A DNA stretch of 64,000 bases from Chrysemys picta bellii (Eukaryota; Chordata; Testudines; Emydidae), in the NCBI RefSeq assembly GCF_011386835.1, contig NC_088800.1:19192572-19256571 (forward strand), given 5' to 3'. Every line of letters begins with the position of its first letter. The stretch's first letter is position 1. The translations under genes and the position numbers were made by a program. A model generated the notes under the pieces. The model saw nothing but the letters and a program-made list of their open reading frames with translations. It was not told where the DNA came from and made no database searches. Of this stretch, positions 51,086 through 62,891 are shown in pieces.

Positions 51086-51237
51086 CATCATTATATATCA
51101 GAGGGGTAGCCGTGTTAGTCTGAATCTGTAAAAAGCAACAGAGGGTCCTGTGGCACCTTTGAGACTAACAGAAGTACTGGGAGCATAAGCTTTCGTGGGT
51201 AAGAACCTCACTTCTGTTGCTTTTTACATCATTATAT
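51086..51237 (-). mobile_element. short Penelope-like insertion with 11-bp target duplication and terminal inversion
   Basis: CATCATTATAT is present at 51086-51096 and 51227-51237. The 130-bp insert is the 3' end of a Penelope-like element (GTAGCCGTGTTAGTCTGAAT, GGCACCTTTGAGACTAACAG, AAGCTTTCGTGGGTAAGAAC). Its right end CTTCTGTTGCTTTTTAC is the reverse complement of its own internal GTAAAAAGCAACAGAGG (about 51128), as seen when Penelope-type insertions end in a small inversion. Confidence 0.82.
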
Positions 51238-51350
51238 GATACTGTATTTATACACAGTGCTTCAGTGTAACCATACTGTAAAACCATCATACTTTGTTTC
51301 CATAGAGTGGTGGGGTTCACTGCCTGAATAAATATCAACTATGCATGATT

Positions 51351-51654
51351 AGATAACACAGGGGTCGGCAACCTTTCAGAAGTGGTGTGCCGAGTCTTCA
51401 TTTATTCACTCTAATTTAAGGTTTTGCGTGCCAGTCATACATTGTAACATTTTTAGAAGGTCTCTTTCTAGAAGTCTAAACTATTGTTGTATGTAAAGTT
51501 AATAAGGTTTCAAAATGTTTAAGAAGCTTCATTTAAAATTAAATTAAAATGCAGAGTCCCCCGGACTGGTGGCCAGGACCCGGGCAGTGTGAGTGCCACG
51601 GAAAATCAGCTCACGTGCCGTCTTCGGCACCTGTTGCCTACCCCTGAGATAACA
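51351..51654 (+). mobile_element. hAT-type non-autonomous element, short intact form
   Basis: Element 51359-51646 lies between perfect 8-bp AGATAACA copies (51351-51358 and 51647-51654). TIRs are CAGGGGTCGGCAACC and GTTGCCTACCCCTG. It is the best-preserved copy in the window of the family also found at 17228-17528 and 887-2202. Confidence 0.92.
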
Positions 51655-53395
51655 AATATCTCACTAACTCACCTAAAAACAAATGTGTAATATACACAGC
51701 GCTACTGGCTCGAGTCTCTATTTTAAGAGATCTGGTTCATTTGATGGTTTCATTGATCAAGGTTCAACCTTTTAAACACTTTTTCTTTATTCTGGGGACA
51801 AGTACTATGCAGATGAACAAACATATACCTAACTGTCAGCAGCAAAAAAGAGTACAAATAATTCACATATAGATAGACTATAGAAAAATATCCATTCTTG
51901 TATAGAAATCATTCAGTTAAAATAAATACAATCAGTTAACTGATCCTATGTTTTCTTTCATAATAGAAATGATGCAAAGAGCATCACATTTTGAAGGAAG
52001 ACACATTGGCAGAAATAAGTGAATAATAGAGATAATAGCAGAATATTGCAACTCTGGATCTTTCACAGTCAAACTCAAACAATTCTTAGACCATAATGAA
52101 AATATGGGTTGTAGTCAATATCTGGTGAAAGATCACAAATGAAGTATGACTGATTTGTGTTATTTCCAGCAACAGTGAATTTCATTTAATGAGCATGTAC
52201 ACACACACACACACACACACACACAGTGTTGTGTGTCAGTTAAATTTGCTCTACACTTTATACTTTGTTCTTTAAATGAAGTTAAGGTTTCCAATATTAC
52301 ATTTCCTCTGCCAAAGGCACACAAACCTCAGTACTAGCACACATCCATCACATACCATAATCTGAACTCTGCCCTAGTAGGGATGCCAGCCTTCCAGTGA
52401 CCCCTAACCCAAAATAAATCCACCCACCTCTACCACAAACCAGACCAGACTCCTTCCCTCTCCACCCTCACTGTCCCTTCCAAACATGCACAAGTTTACA
52501 AGGTTTTGCAGGTTTGGGCAATGGGGTGCTGGGAAGCCTACCAACACTACTTGGGTAGAGCTATGTTTGTGGTCTGCAGTGTACGGTGATTATGCTTGTG
52601 TTAAGGTGTGTGTCTCTGGGGAAGGGAGTAGATCAAACTGAAGTTGACAGCCTTAACTTTTAATTTCCTTGCTTTTTAGTTTTGTATGAGGATGTGCAGT
52701 GCTGTGTGTTGTTTTTTTTTCCCAACTCCTGACTAGTTATTTCTTTTATAAAGAACAGAACTATTGGCCTCATCTACACAAGAAAATTGTACCAGCTTTA
52801 TGTTAAAACTTAAAATGTGACTATTTAAAAAAAAAATGATTAAGTTAAACCAGTGCCACTTTCGTGTTTAGACAAGACTTTTATCCAAGTACCCAACTGG
52901 TTCAGGAGCAAATGAAGATTCTGTCCTGCATGAAAGGAGCCATTGCTATGTTGAAGACTCTGTTCTTCATTAAACTGTACACAATTGGCTTAAGACTTCT
53001 GCTCATGAATCAACAGACCAGTGCAGCTGGTTTTTCACATAAAAATATTTTCCATCAAAAAACGGCCTTGCTCCTGAACCAGAATTTTCACAATTAGTTT
53101 TTTTCAATGTTCTCATTAAAAAGTCATTTTAAGAAAGGAAAAAAAAAAAAAAAGGAAAGATTTCAACCCATTCTACTGTTCAACTGATTCACAGGCAGAG
53201 CTCACTCCAAATCAACAATTTAACCAAGACCAGGATCTTCAACATCACAACGGCTCCTTTAAACACAGAAAAGAATCTTTGTCAAAGCAACAGTGAATGG
53301 TTTATTGACAAACCTGTTCTTCAGCAAACTGTTATGGGCCGGTTCAAGAGATTTGGTGAAGAACAGTTTCACAGAGACTGTGAAATTGAATTGAA
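51655..53395. other. TRPM7 intron 1, mostly unrecognised
   Basis: AT-rich sequence. It contains a (CA)n microsatellite at 52199-52225 and, at about 52766-52880, a fragment (CATCTACACAAGAAAATTG, TTAAACCAGTGCCAC, TGTTTAGACAAGAC) of the same MITE family as 20100-20250. No exon found. Confidence 0.5.
52199..52225. repeat. (CA)n microsatellite
   Basis: About 13 CA units. Confidence 0.9.
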
Positions 53396-53399
53396 ATTG

Positions 53400-54856
53400 A
53401 AATGAAAGTAATTATAATAAATATTTGCACTGTAAAAATGGAGAAATAGTATTTTTCAATTCACCTCATACAAGTACTGTAGTGTAATCTCTATCATGAA
53501 AATGAAACTTACAACTGTAGATTTTTTTTCTTACATAACTGCACTCAAAAACAAAACAATGTAAAACTTCAGAGCCTACAAGTCCACTCAGTCCTACTTC
53601 TTGCTCAGCCAATCACTCAGACAAACAAGTGTGTTTGCATTTACAGGAAATAATGCTGCCCTCTTCTTGTTTACAGTGTCGCCTGACAGTGAGAACAGGC
53701 ATTTGCTTCACACTTTTGTAGCCAGTATTGCAAGGTATTTACGTGCCAGATATGCTAAACATTCGTATGCCCTTTCATGCTTTGGCCACCATTCCAGAGG
53801 ACATGCTTCTATGATGATGGCACTCGTTAAAATTAATGTGTTAATTAAATTTGTGACTGAACTCCTTGGGGGAGAACTGTATGTCCCCTGCTCTGTTTTA
53901 CCTGCATTCTACTATACATTTCATGTTATAGCAGTCTCGGATGATGACCCAGCACATGTTCATTTTAAGAACGCTTTCACTGCAGATTTGAAAAAACGCA
54001 AAGAAGGTACCAATGTGAGATTTCTAAAGATAGCTACAGCACTTGACCCAAGGTTTAAGAATCTGAAGTGCCTTCCAAAATCTGAGAGGGACGAGGTACA
54101 GCGCATGTTTTCAGAAGTCTGAAAAGAGCAACACTCCGATGTGGAAACTGCAGAACCCAAACCATCAAAAAAGAAAATTAACCTTCTGCTGTTGGCATCT
54201 GACTCACATAATGAAAATGAACGTGCTTCGATCCGCACTGCTTTGGACTGTTATCGAACAGAACCCGCCATTAGCATGGACAAATGTCCCCTGGAATTAT
54301 GGTTGAAGCATGAAGAGACATATGAATCTTTAGTGCATCTGGCACGTAAATATCTTGCTACGCCGGCTACAACAGTGCCATGCGAAAGCCTGTTCTCACT
54401 TTCAGGTGACGTAAACAAGAAGTGGGCAGCATTATCTCCTACAAATGTAAACAAACTTGTTTGTCTGAGTGATTGTCTGAACAAGAAGTAGAGCCCGCAA
54501 GTCCACTCAGTCCTAAAATTTTAGGTTGTTTTATTTTTAAATGCAGGGTTTTGGGTTTTTTTACATAATCCTACATTTGTAAGTTCAACTTTGATGATTG
54601 ATAAAGAGATTGCACTACAGTACTTGTATTACGTGAATTGAAAAACACTATTTCTTTTGTTTTTACAGTGCAAATATTTGTAATAAAAAATAAATACAAA
54701 GTGTACAGTGCTCACTTTATATTCTGTGTTGTAATACAAATCAATATATTTGAAAATGTAGAAAATATCCAAAATATTTAAATAAATGGTATTCTATTAT
54801 TGTTTAACACTGCAATTAATTGCGGTTAATTTTTTTAAATCGCTTGACAGCCTTAG
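53400..54856 (+). mobile_element. inverted-duplicate hAT element, copy B (left end missing)
   Basis: Same architecture as copy A but in the other orientation. The left arm, about 53418-53815, is an inverted copy of the right arm, about 54274-54830, with single-copy core between. The right terminus reads ATCGCTTGACAGCCTTA (ending about 54856). The left arm starts near AAATATTTGCACTGTAAAAATGG, so the outermost roughly 150 bases and the left TIR are gone. No target duplication can be read. Confidence 0.82.
53601..54491 (+). pseudogene. hAT transposase core and C-terminus with antisense-derived leader, copy B
   Basis: A 173-codon ORF (53601-54122) starts in the inverted arm: its first roughly 70 codons are the antisense of the transposase C-terminus. 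It then runs into the genuine core (KINVLIKFVTELLGGELYVP, VSDDDPAHVHFKNAFTADLK, RFLKIATALDPRFKNLKCLP). After one stop codon the next frame (54141-54491) continues with ETAEPKPSKKKINLLLLASD and the dimerisation region (TTVPCESLFSLSGDVNKKWA, LSPTNVNKLVCLSDCLNKK). LDPRFKNL and PCESLFS are typical hAT motifs. No BED finger or N-terminal catalytic part. Confidence 0.8.
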
Positions 54857-55579
54857 TTGTGACACATAATGTGACTCATTTTATTTAAAAGTTTTACAGT
54901 TTGTAGTTTAAGATTGAAGGGGGGGAGGGAATCAGACTCAGTGAACTTTTTACCCAATTTTTAATTGGATTAGAATTCAAACTATCCCAGCTATTATTTT
55001 TATATTCCTCAAAATTAAAGTTTAACTTAGATTGTGGGCAGATCTGGGGCAGATCCACTGCATTTTTCATTTATGAGACTGAACTTCCACTTGAAGTTAA
55101 AAACAGAATACAACCTTAACTATGACATTGCAGCGGCTCCACCATAGTGAGAAGAGTCATGCTTCCAATATTAATCTTAATGAGTATGCCACCCATTAAA
55201 TAGTTGTAGGGAACTAAAGTTTTAAAAAAGAGCTTTATAGACCGCTTTCATAATTGAGCTCATACTATGAGATAAAACTTTCTGGGGTCACACAAAGTAA
55301 GTTGTTCGATGATTCCAGAAGGACAAGTGTTGGATGAACAAAATTCCAAAATGGCCATTAATTTGGATTTTTCAGGGTTTTTTTTTTTTTTTAATAGTCA
55401 AAAAAATGTCAACGTTAAATGATCAAAACTTAAGTATAGTAACTAACAGCTTCATTAAAAATGAAGAGCCCTTAGATTACTCAGCAAGTTAAACAATAGC
55501 AGCTACAGAATTGCTTCTCTAAGGCTAATTATTTCCCTAAAACTGAGTTTTGTTTGCTATGTTTTTACCTTTTATTTCA
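54857..55579. other. TRPM7 intron 1, no recognised element
   Basis: About 720 bp of AT-rich sequence with a poly-T run near 55379-55392. Nothing recognised. Confidence 0.5.
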
Positions 55580-56109
55580 GAGGGCATGTCTATACCATGA
55601 ATTTTTGCCAACACAAGTTACAATCGGCATAAAGCTGCTGCAGTTGGTATGTCATTTGCGCGCATGCATACTTTGCTCCTTGCTTCGACGCTGTGCATAC
55701 TCACGGCAGTGAATGTGTCAATGCATGGTGCAGGTATCCCAGAGTGCAACCATCACCGTCCAACACAAGTATTTTGGGAATTTTTGGCAATGCATGGTAG
55801 GACAGAAACAAGTCATGCAGGAATGATGGGCAGCAATGGGTCAAATTCCCAGCATGCAATTCTCTCCATCCCCTAATGTGATCTATACCCCATAATTTTC
55901 ACGACTTTTTTAGAAATCCCACAAACCCACACAGCTTTCTTTACTGTCCTTCATTTCTGTCAGAATCATGGAGCCTGCACAGGTCTGCACTCTTGTCACA
56001 AGCACTGCAGGCATAGGATGCACGCTCCTTCGGTATCTGCAGAGTTGTACGAAGAAACAAATCAGCATGGAACATGACAATTTCTTGGAGAGCAAATTGC
56101 TGTAGGACA

Positions 56110-57060
56110 TTATGGGAACCAATTCAAGGGTGTTGGCAGTGTTCATGGAGCAGCTGCAGATGTTGGAGTGCTGCTTCTGGGCCCCAAAAATGAACCCTGA
56201 CTGGTGGGATTGCATCATAATGCAAGCTTGGGATGACAAGAAGGTGGCTGCAAAACTTTCGGACGTGCAAGGCCATAGTCCTAGATCTATGTGCTAAGCT
56301 CACCCGAATCCTCCAGCATAGGGACACCAACATAGAGCTGCACCAACAGTGGAGAAGCGAGTGGCAATAGAACTGTGGAAAGTTGCAATGCTGGATTGTT
56401 ACCAGTCAGTAGGATGTCATTTTGGAGTTGGAAAATCCACTATGGAGGCTATTGTCATGCAAGCGTTCAGGGCTGTTAATCTCCTGCTACACGGGACTGT
56501 GATTCTCAGCAATGTGCAAGACAGGACAGATTGATTTGCCGTAATGGGTTTCCTGAATTGCAGTGCAGCAATAGATGCCAGACATATCCCTATTTTGGCA
56601 CCAGACTGCTTTGCCACAGAGTACATTAACAGAAAAGGTTACTTTTCTATGGTTATTCAAGTGTTGGAGGATAACCTGGGACACTTCACCAACATCAATT
56701 TTGGCTGGGGAAGGTGCATGACACTTGCATCTTTAAGAACAAAGGACTGTTCAGAAAGCTACAAGAAGGGACTTTCTTTCACAACCGGCGGATTACCATC
56801 AGCAATGTTAAAATTGTTAAAAGTGACCTAGACTAACCCTTGCTCCCATGGCTCATGAAATTGTACACTGGCCATCTCGACAGCACCAAGAAAAGATTCA
56901 ACTACTGGTTCAGCAGGTGCAGAATAACAGCTGAATGTGCTTTTGGTAGATTGAAGGGACGCTGTCATCGTTTATTCACAAGATTGGGATGCTTTTTTTC
57001 CTCGGAGATCCAATGGTTATAGCTGCCTGCTGTGTCCCACACATCATCTGTGAAGCAAAG
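56110..57060 (+). pseudogene. HARBI1-like DDE transposase, heavily frameshifted
   Basis: Pieces in order: FMEQLQMLECCFWAPKMNPD (56142), SVGCHFGVGKSTMEAIVMQA (56410), MGFLNCSAAIDARHIPILAP (56544) with the first Asp, GHFTNINFGWGR where the second Asp position is now Asn, and ITAECAFGRLKGRCHRLFTR (56930) with the Glu. Many frameshifts, so it is dead. Confidence 0.78.
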
Positions 57061-58349
57061 GGGGGAAAATTGCCGCCAGAGTAGAGGGCAGAGGTGGATC
57101 GGCTATCTGCTGAGTTTGAACAGCCAGACACAAAGGCTATTAGAAGAGCTCAATGTGGAGTTATACAGCTCAGGGAGGCTTCAAAAGACCATTTAAACAG
57201 TGAGCCACAGTAATTCATGGTGACGTACTGTGCTCCACCTGACCCTGCTGTTTTGGGACTGGTTAGGAATTGTGTAGTGCTTGATGCACATTATGAATAT
57301 AACACTGTCACTGCACCTATTAATTTTGTGGTGCTTGCTGTATATTTATGATTATTACACTGTTTGTCACTGATCCTAGGAGTTGAGTCACACTGTACAG
57401 TAACAAGTAAGGGGGTGCTTTCTGAACAGCTAAGCACTCTGCAGCATATGTTGTGAAGTAGTAACGATGGCTCAGGTATGCCAAGCGTGTAGAGGTTGAA
57501 CCCCACAAGGCTGCAAGAGCAGCAGATAAAACACACAGAGGTACCATTGTCAGTATAATCACAACAGAAAGTTTAAGTTAAGATACACAACTCCCTTCCC
57601 TTGCTCCCCTAAATTTTAAACAAGACATGCTTATTGACACTTCTGCTTCAGAGTGCATGTGCATGGTGTCACTCACAGGACTAGTGAATATGGCCTGCCC
57701 GGGGTGAGAAAAATGAGGAGAGAACTGCTCAGTTGCATGAACTATGAGTATAGGGCAATGGCATTGAATACCAGCACCATTTTCTACAGGCAGTGGGATT
57801 TTAGCCCATCTTTCACTTGTGAAGGTAACAAAGGTAGAGAGAGCACAGCTGCTGCTGGCGTCCCGAAGCTGCCTGGAACCATATGCTGCTACCCTGTGCT
57901 CTGCAATGGTGTCTGCTGAAGTTATCAATGACCGGCATGGGAAAGCATCCTACCATGGAGGAAGAAATAAGGCTGCCACCCCTAGAAACTTGCAGGAGAG
58001 ACTGCAGAGTACCTCCATGAAAGTTTCATAGAGATCTCTCAGGAGGATTCAAGGGACATTCCTGTGTACGTAAACAAACTGCTCCACATGCCCCTCCCCC
58101 TTTGCCTAACTCTACATGGGAACAAAAAGCAAACAACAACACTACCTCTCTTTGTTATACCGCTACCTCTTCTAGTACAAATAAATTAATGAAAGGTCAA
58201 TAGCTGTGTCCTGTTAACTTGGGGGTGCCATCGATACATCATTGTAATGGGAAATACAATTACACACTTACCCAAGGTTTCTTTCCTTGCATTGGATTCG
58301 CCAATGCTCAAATACCAGAATGTACTGGACTATGGCAGAATCTCAAACA

Positions 58350-58870
58350 GGTCCTAGATTGTGGCATTAGAGGACCCCCCCATGCTGCCCCCCAGGTCAC
58401 ACGTTTCTCCATTCTCCTCCACCTTCTCCTCATCCTTGCTCTTCATGCCAGGGGCCTGTGACTCAAGCTCCTTGGAGGTATCCACAGTGGTCTGCAGGGT
58501 AGTACTGGGGTTTCCACAAAATGGAGCTCTTTATAAAAGCGGCAAGTCTGTGCCTCCGCACCGGATCAACTGTTGGCGTCCCTGGCCTTCTGAAGTGCCT
58601 GATGCAGTTGCTTCACTTTCACACGGCACTGCTGTTGTTTCCCTGTCATATTCCTTCGCTTGCATCCCCCATGCAATCTACTCATAGATATCCACATTTC
58701 TATGGCTGGTCCATAGCTGTGCTTGCAGGCCCAGGAGATCCAATGTCTCCTGTCTACTCCAAGCTGGAGAGCATCTGGAGCATGTAGTCAGCATGGTCAT
58801 CTGGGCACACAACAATGGAGAACTGCTAGGTGGTCTCTGTGACCTCTGAGCAGAGGAGTTCACAATTGTG
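58350..58870 (-). pseudogene. Harbinger Myb/SANT-like protein remnant
   Basis: Minus-strand text PAWSRQETLDLLGLQAQLWT, SHRNVDIYE (58678-58790) matches the start of the DNA-binding domain of the copy at 32940-33380. Downstream it is scrambled by frameshifts. Confidence 0.65.
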
Positions 58871-59307
58871 ACCAGAGCGGTCAGTGTTGGGCACTATGGA
58901 ACAGCTGCTGGAGGACTGCTAGGGTCAACCTAAGTAACGCAGTACGAGCGCTGCATCAAACTCACATCAAATGTGACTTAACACAGCTCTGGGAAGTGGC
59001 GTAACAGGTCACGGTATGTTGGTGGGTGACAAATGTAAGTGTAGACACATGTTCAATGCAAGGCGGCTTACCTTGACCTAACTTGGTAGCGTAGGCCACA
59101 CCAGACCCTTGATCATCAATAGTAAAAGTGGAGTGGTGGGGAAGCAAACAGGAAAAAATTAAGGTCTTGACCACTCAGTTTCTTATCTCCAGATTACCAA
59201 GAGAAAGTATTAAGTTAAAAAACTTCAGACTTTCCAAAAATTCTTTTGTTCGTTTTATAGGGGCTCCTGGATCAAATTCAAGCCTCTCATTAATGACTTC
59301 TAGGCTC

Positions 59308-59460
59308 TCCGTGGCTTCTTTATTATTATAGTAATATCTAGAGGCCCAGAATCAGGGATCAAGACCCGTTGTGCTAAGCACTGTAAAGACACAAAGTAAC
59401 ACACATTCCTTGCCCCAAAGAGCTCACAATCTTCATTTGTGACAAAACTGATGAAAAAGA
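59308..59460. repeat. dispersed repeat fragment (CTAGAGGCCCAGAATCAGGG type)
   Basis: TTTATTATTATAGTAATATC, TAGAGGCCCAGAATCAGGG, CCCGTTGTGCTAAGCACTGT and CTTGCCCCAAAGAGCTCACA are phrases I recall from a common amniote interspersed repeat. Class not determined. Confidence 0.5.
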
Positions 59461-59896
59461 TTAAAGGGGAGGATGGTGTAACAATGAAACAAGCAAGTTT
59501 TGCCTGATAAACAGTAGACACACTTTACCATCTATTTAGCCATAATCCCTAACTCTCAACTCTACACTCCCGTACTCTTTGCTCAACCCAAGCTGTTTGA
59601 CTATACCCTTCATATTCATTTCCTACTGCCTCCTCTTTCATTTACTGTATCACTCACTGAGTAGCCTTCCTGCTTGCGTCTGCCATGCTTCCACACTCTT
59701 AAGTCCTTTTTCAAAACCCACCTGTTCAATGAGGCTTTCAGTCAAGTTTCAACTAAAACCCCCAAATTATGTAACCTTCATGACATGGGCACTACTTCCT
59801 ACATCCTCACCCCAACTGCTATTATCTTATATCTCCATCCTCAGCTTCTCTTAACCCCAGTGCTCTGTTCTTGCAGTCTACTCTTGGCCTGGTCTT

Positions 59897-60005
59897 AATT
59901 TTGGCCCCAATCCAGCAAAGATTTAAGCACGTCCTTAACTTTACACATTGCCACTCACAGTGCATAAAGGTAAGGACATGCTTAAATCTTTGTAGAACTG
60001 AGGTT
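59897..60005. repeat. palindromic dispersed element, copy 3 of 3
   Basis: GGCCCCAATCCAGCAAAGAT, TTAAGCACGTCCTTAACTTT and the mirror AAAGGTAAGGACATGCTTAA, ATCTTTGTAGAACTGAGG form an inverted repeat of about 45 bases per arm. Best-preserved symmetry of the three copies. Confidence 0.65.
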
Positions 60006-60186
60006 TTAATGGATAAACTCCTTACCACAAGGACTCCATTTCTGTTTTGTAGAACGTCATGCATGTCTACAGTGCTAATTAATAATGGACATGGTCTGTC
60101 GAAACACTAGTAATAGAAGAGCAAGTTGTAGGAGTTAACTTAGTCCAACTTTAGTTAGAGACATCTCAGGGGGCTCCACTTGCGGA

Positions 60187-60351
60187 TAAGAAAAGAAAAG
60201 AAAAGAAAAGAAAAGAAAAGAAAAGAAAAGAAAAGAAAAGAAAAGAAAAGAAAAGAAAAGAAAAGAAAAGAAAAGAAAAGAAAAGAAAAGAAAAGAAAAG
60301 AAAAGAAAAGAAAAGAAAAGAAAAGAAAAGAAAAGAAAAGAAAAGAAAAAG
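60187..60351. repeat. (AAAAG)n pentanucleotide microsatellite
   Basis: More than 30 uninterrupted AAAAG units on the plus strand, ending in AAAAAG. The Lys/Arg/Glu- and Phe/Leu/Ser-rich ORFs on the two strands are just this repeat translated. Confidence 0.97.
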
Positions 60352-61850
60352 AAACCTTCTCTATCTCCACAATGAGGAATTTGGTGTCTACTGACTTGAG
60401 CAGATTATTAACTGTCAACAAGGGAACGGAAATAGAAACGTGCTATCATTAAGGCATTAATGTTTGGCAGGCCTATCACAAGAGCACTAATACTTCTGAA
60501 GCTATAAATGTCAAATACCTAATATTCATCCTCTGATGCTCATGTCTCAGTTCCTCCACTTATCTGCCATGACCCAAGTTCTACATTTCTCACAGTAGAG
60601 TTGATAACATCAGCAACTGCTAAATAGTTCTCTGCTTACAGTGTGCTACAAGAGATCCCCATGGTCCTAATTTCTGGTTTCAGATGGTACACTATACTTA
60701 TTTTCTTTCAAGTGTATTTACTAAACCTCTGCACATTCTAGAGGATTTAACTTTAAAAGCACATGTAAAACAGCTGATTATAGGCCATGACAGATATGCC
60801 AATGAATATTTGGTTTGCAACGGGAGGTGGGCACCTAACTCACTAAAGTGCTTTTGAAATCCCACCATCTGTTTCTAAAGGGGACAAAACCCTGGCAATT
60901 TTTCTTCTTCATCTTTACTGGATTTCTCATAAGGATAATTGAGATTGGGTACAAGGTTATCTAAACAAGCATTTGATGTTTATCATGACTTGTAACTGGC
61001 TGTTTGAAATATGCTTTTAAAATTAACTTTCCCATTCAGAAATAATTTTGAAAGTCTCACCCACTGTACTGTCCTCTTCTCCTCTTGAAAATAGACATTA
61101 ACTTAAAAATAAATGTACAGCCCTAGCAATAAAACCCATGTAACGCATGCCATACTGCATGTAGCTCAATGCCATTCATTTGATCCTCAAGCCAAGGCAC
61201 ACCCCTACTTTGACTGTGCAGTCTGCCAAGTACTGTGATAGGAAGTAATGTATAATCCCCTCAAGTGCACACATAGCACTGCCATTTAGGTAGAATGCAA
61301 AGTGTAGGTGAATTAATTCCTGACCGCTGATATAAATCTAGGAGCAACTAGCACTAATTTACAGTAAAATAAGACAATCCCTGTTGGTGCTACTTTTATC
61401 CACTCCTTTATTTCTGGCTGCTATGGAACTGTAAATCCCCAAGCTGAATATCCAGTTTCCCGCTCAGAGAAAACAAAACCCTTTTCAAAGGTAGCTCTCC
61501 TGAAATGAGACATCACCTGACTCACCAAATGAACCATGATCAGCTAAAAGGCGGAGGTCATCCAATGGACAAAAAAATAACTTAGTCTGGCAGGAGAATT
61601 AAAATATCTGATAAAGACAGACCAGCACAGGAAGAAGATTCTTGCATATTAAATATATATTTTATGGAAGTCATGTTTAACTAAAAAACCAATATCCCAA
61701 CTGACTATCCACTTCCTGAAGACAGAAAAACAAGTGAAGAGCTCAAACAGTTCTGAAGAACTTATAGCTTATTATCTCTCAACTCTGTTTCTTTGTCAGT
61801 TGCATAGAAATAAAGCTATCATCTTGCTAAACAGATAGCAACAAAAAGAC
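60352..61850. other. TRPM7 intron 1, no recognised element
   Basis: About 1.5 kb of ordinary intronic sequence. Nothing recognised. Confidence 0.5.
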
Positions 61851-61859
61851 AAAATAGTT

Positions 61860-62450
61860 TGAACAAACTCTGACTCAGGGACCCCAGATTGCCACAGATC
61901 TTGCCTGCCATGCCCAGTGGTACCCAAAGCAGCAGATCCTGCAGTGGGGCTGGCTAGGGTTGGCTCCCGGCTCCATGCGTTGTAATCTCCAGGGTTGCAA
62001 TACCGTTCAGATTTGACAAGGCCCCCTAATGGGGGAGCCAGCCAGGCCAAATTTATGAGAGTGGCATTGCAATCTGGTGGATAGGGTTGCAGTGCCACTT
62101 GGCCAGATTTGGCCCAGTCAGCACCCTCATATCATGACGGAGGAGTGGCTGGGCCAAACCTGAGTGGTGCTGTGACCCTTGTGCCAGGTTGCAATGCCCA
62201 GACAAGGGAGCTGAGCCCAGACAGCCATGCGGGACTGGAGCTGCAGCTGAGTGTGGGGCAGGCGCACTTTGCAACCAACTCAGGGGACAGGATCCAACCC
62301 ATACTCCCTTGGGCCTCTCTTCCACCTACTCCTGGGGGCAGGTCTCTCACACACACACACACACACACCAGGCATCCCATCTCCCCCACCCAGGGGTGCG
62401 TGCCATGGAAAAAAATTTCTGGGGGTGCCCCTAGTTATGCCTGTATTGAA
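61860..62450. repeat. GC-rich probable dispersed repeat
   Basis: A sharp rise in GC. Short phrases recur in both orientations (GGTTGCAATACCG / GGTTGCAGTGCCAC / GGTTGCAATGCCC; GGCCAAATT / GGCCAGATTTGGCC). A (CA)n run lies at 62349-62369. ORFs on both strands are unconvincing. No clear ends. Confidence 0.4.
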
Positions 62451-62639
62451 CAACTGTCTGCCCTGGCAGCATACAAATGCATAGCAGCTGGCCTATGTGC
62501 TGGTACTGATACCCCATGGCTACCCCCACTTCTGTCCCAACTCACCCCCTCCCAGCCCAGGGCTACCACTGCACTATGGGAGTGCCAAGGGAAAGTGAGA
62601 AAGATGTGCTTGTTACTTATCTGGATCAAGAGTGTAAGT

Positions 62640-62798
62640 GCACTGACAAAAACACCTCTGTCTTTTGTTTCTTTAGCAGCTGCAGGTGTGCCCTTGATAG
62701 TCTCCCACACAGCAGTGGAGCGCCTCACTCGGATAAGGAAAAGAAACTTGAGGAGTAAGGCAAACATGTTCAAGGAGGTGCTACAGTCATCCAAATAG
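62640..62798 (+). pseudogene. Harbinger Myb/SANT-like protein, C-terminal end
   Basis: SHTAVERLTRIRKRNLRSKA, NMFKEVLQSSK and a stop. The same ending (GEHLHQIRR-like, MFRELLQS) is recognisable at 34230-34330. This is the last part of the DNA-binding partner ORF. Confidence 0.65.
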
Positions 62799-62891
62799 CT
62801 CCCAGTTGAGCCCCGGTATCTGGCTGCTCAAAAGCAGCAGACAGCCACTCCACTTCCACCCCTGGAGAAACTTCTCCCTCTTTGATTCATA

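Larger units (their letters stand above)
55580..59112. mobile_element. Harbinger DNA transposon, second copy, opposite orientation
   Basis: The left end reads GGGCATGTCTATACCATG and the right end region reads CTTGGTAGCGTAGGCCACACC. The transposase is on the plus strand (about 56110-57060) and the Myb/SANT-like gene on the minus strand (about 58350-58870), again convergent. Length is about 3.5 kb, without the nested elements seen in the copy at 32015-37403. Both genes are heavily decayed. Confidence 0.8.

Noticed and set aside
57578..58787. Several ORFs of 70-116 codons
   Set aside because: They are frames of the decayed Harbinger copy; only the Myb/SANT-like and transposase pieces are recognisable.
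60155..60452. Lys/Arg/Glu-rich and Phe/Leu/Ser-rich ORFs on opposite strands
   Set aside because: Pure products of the AAAAG microsatellite.
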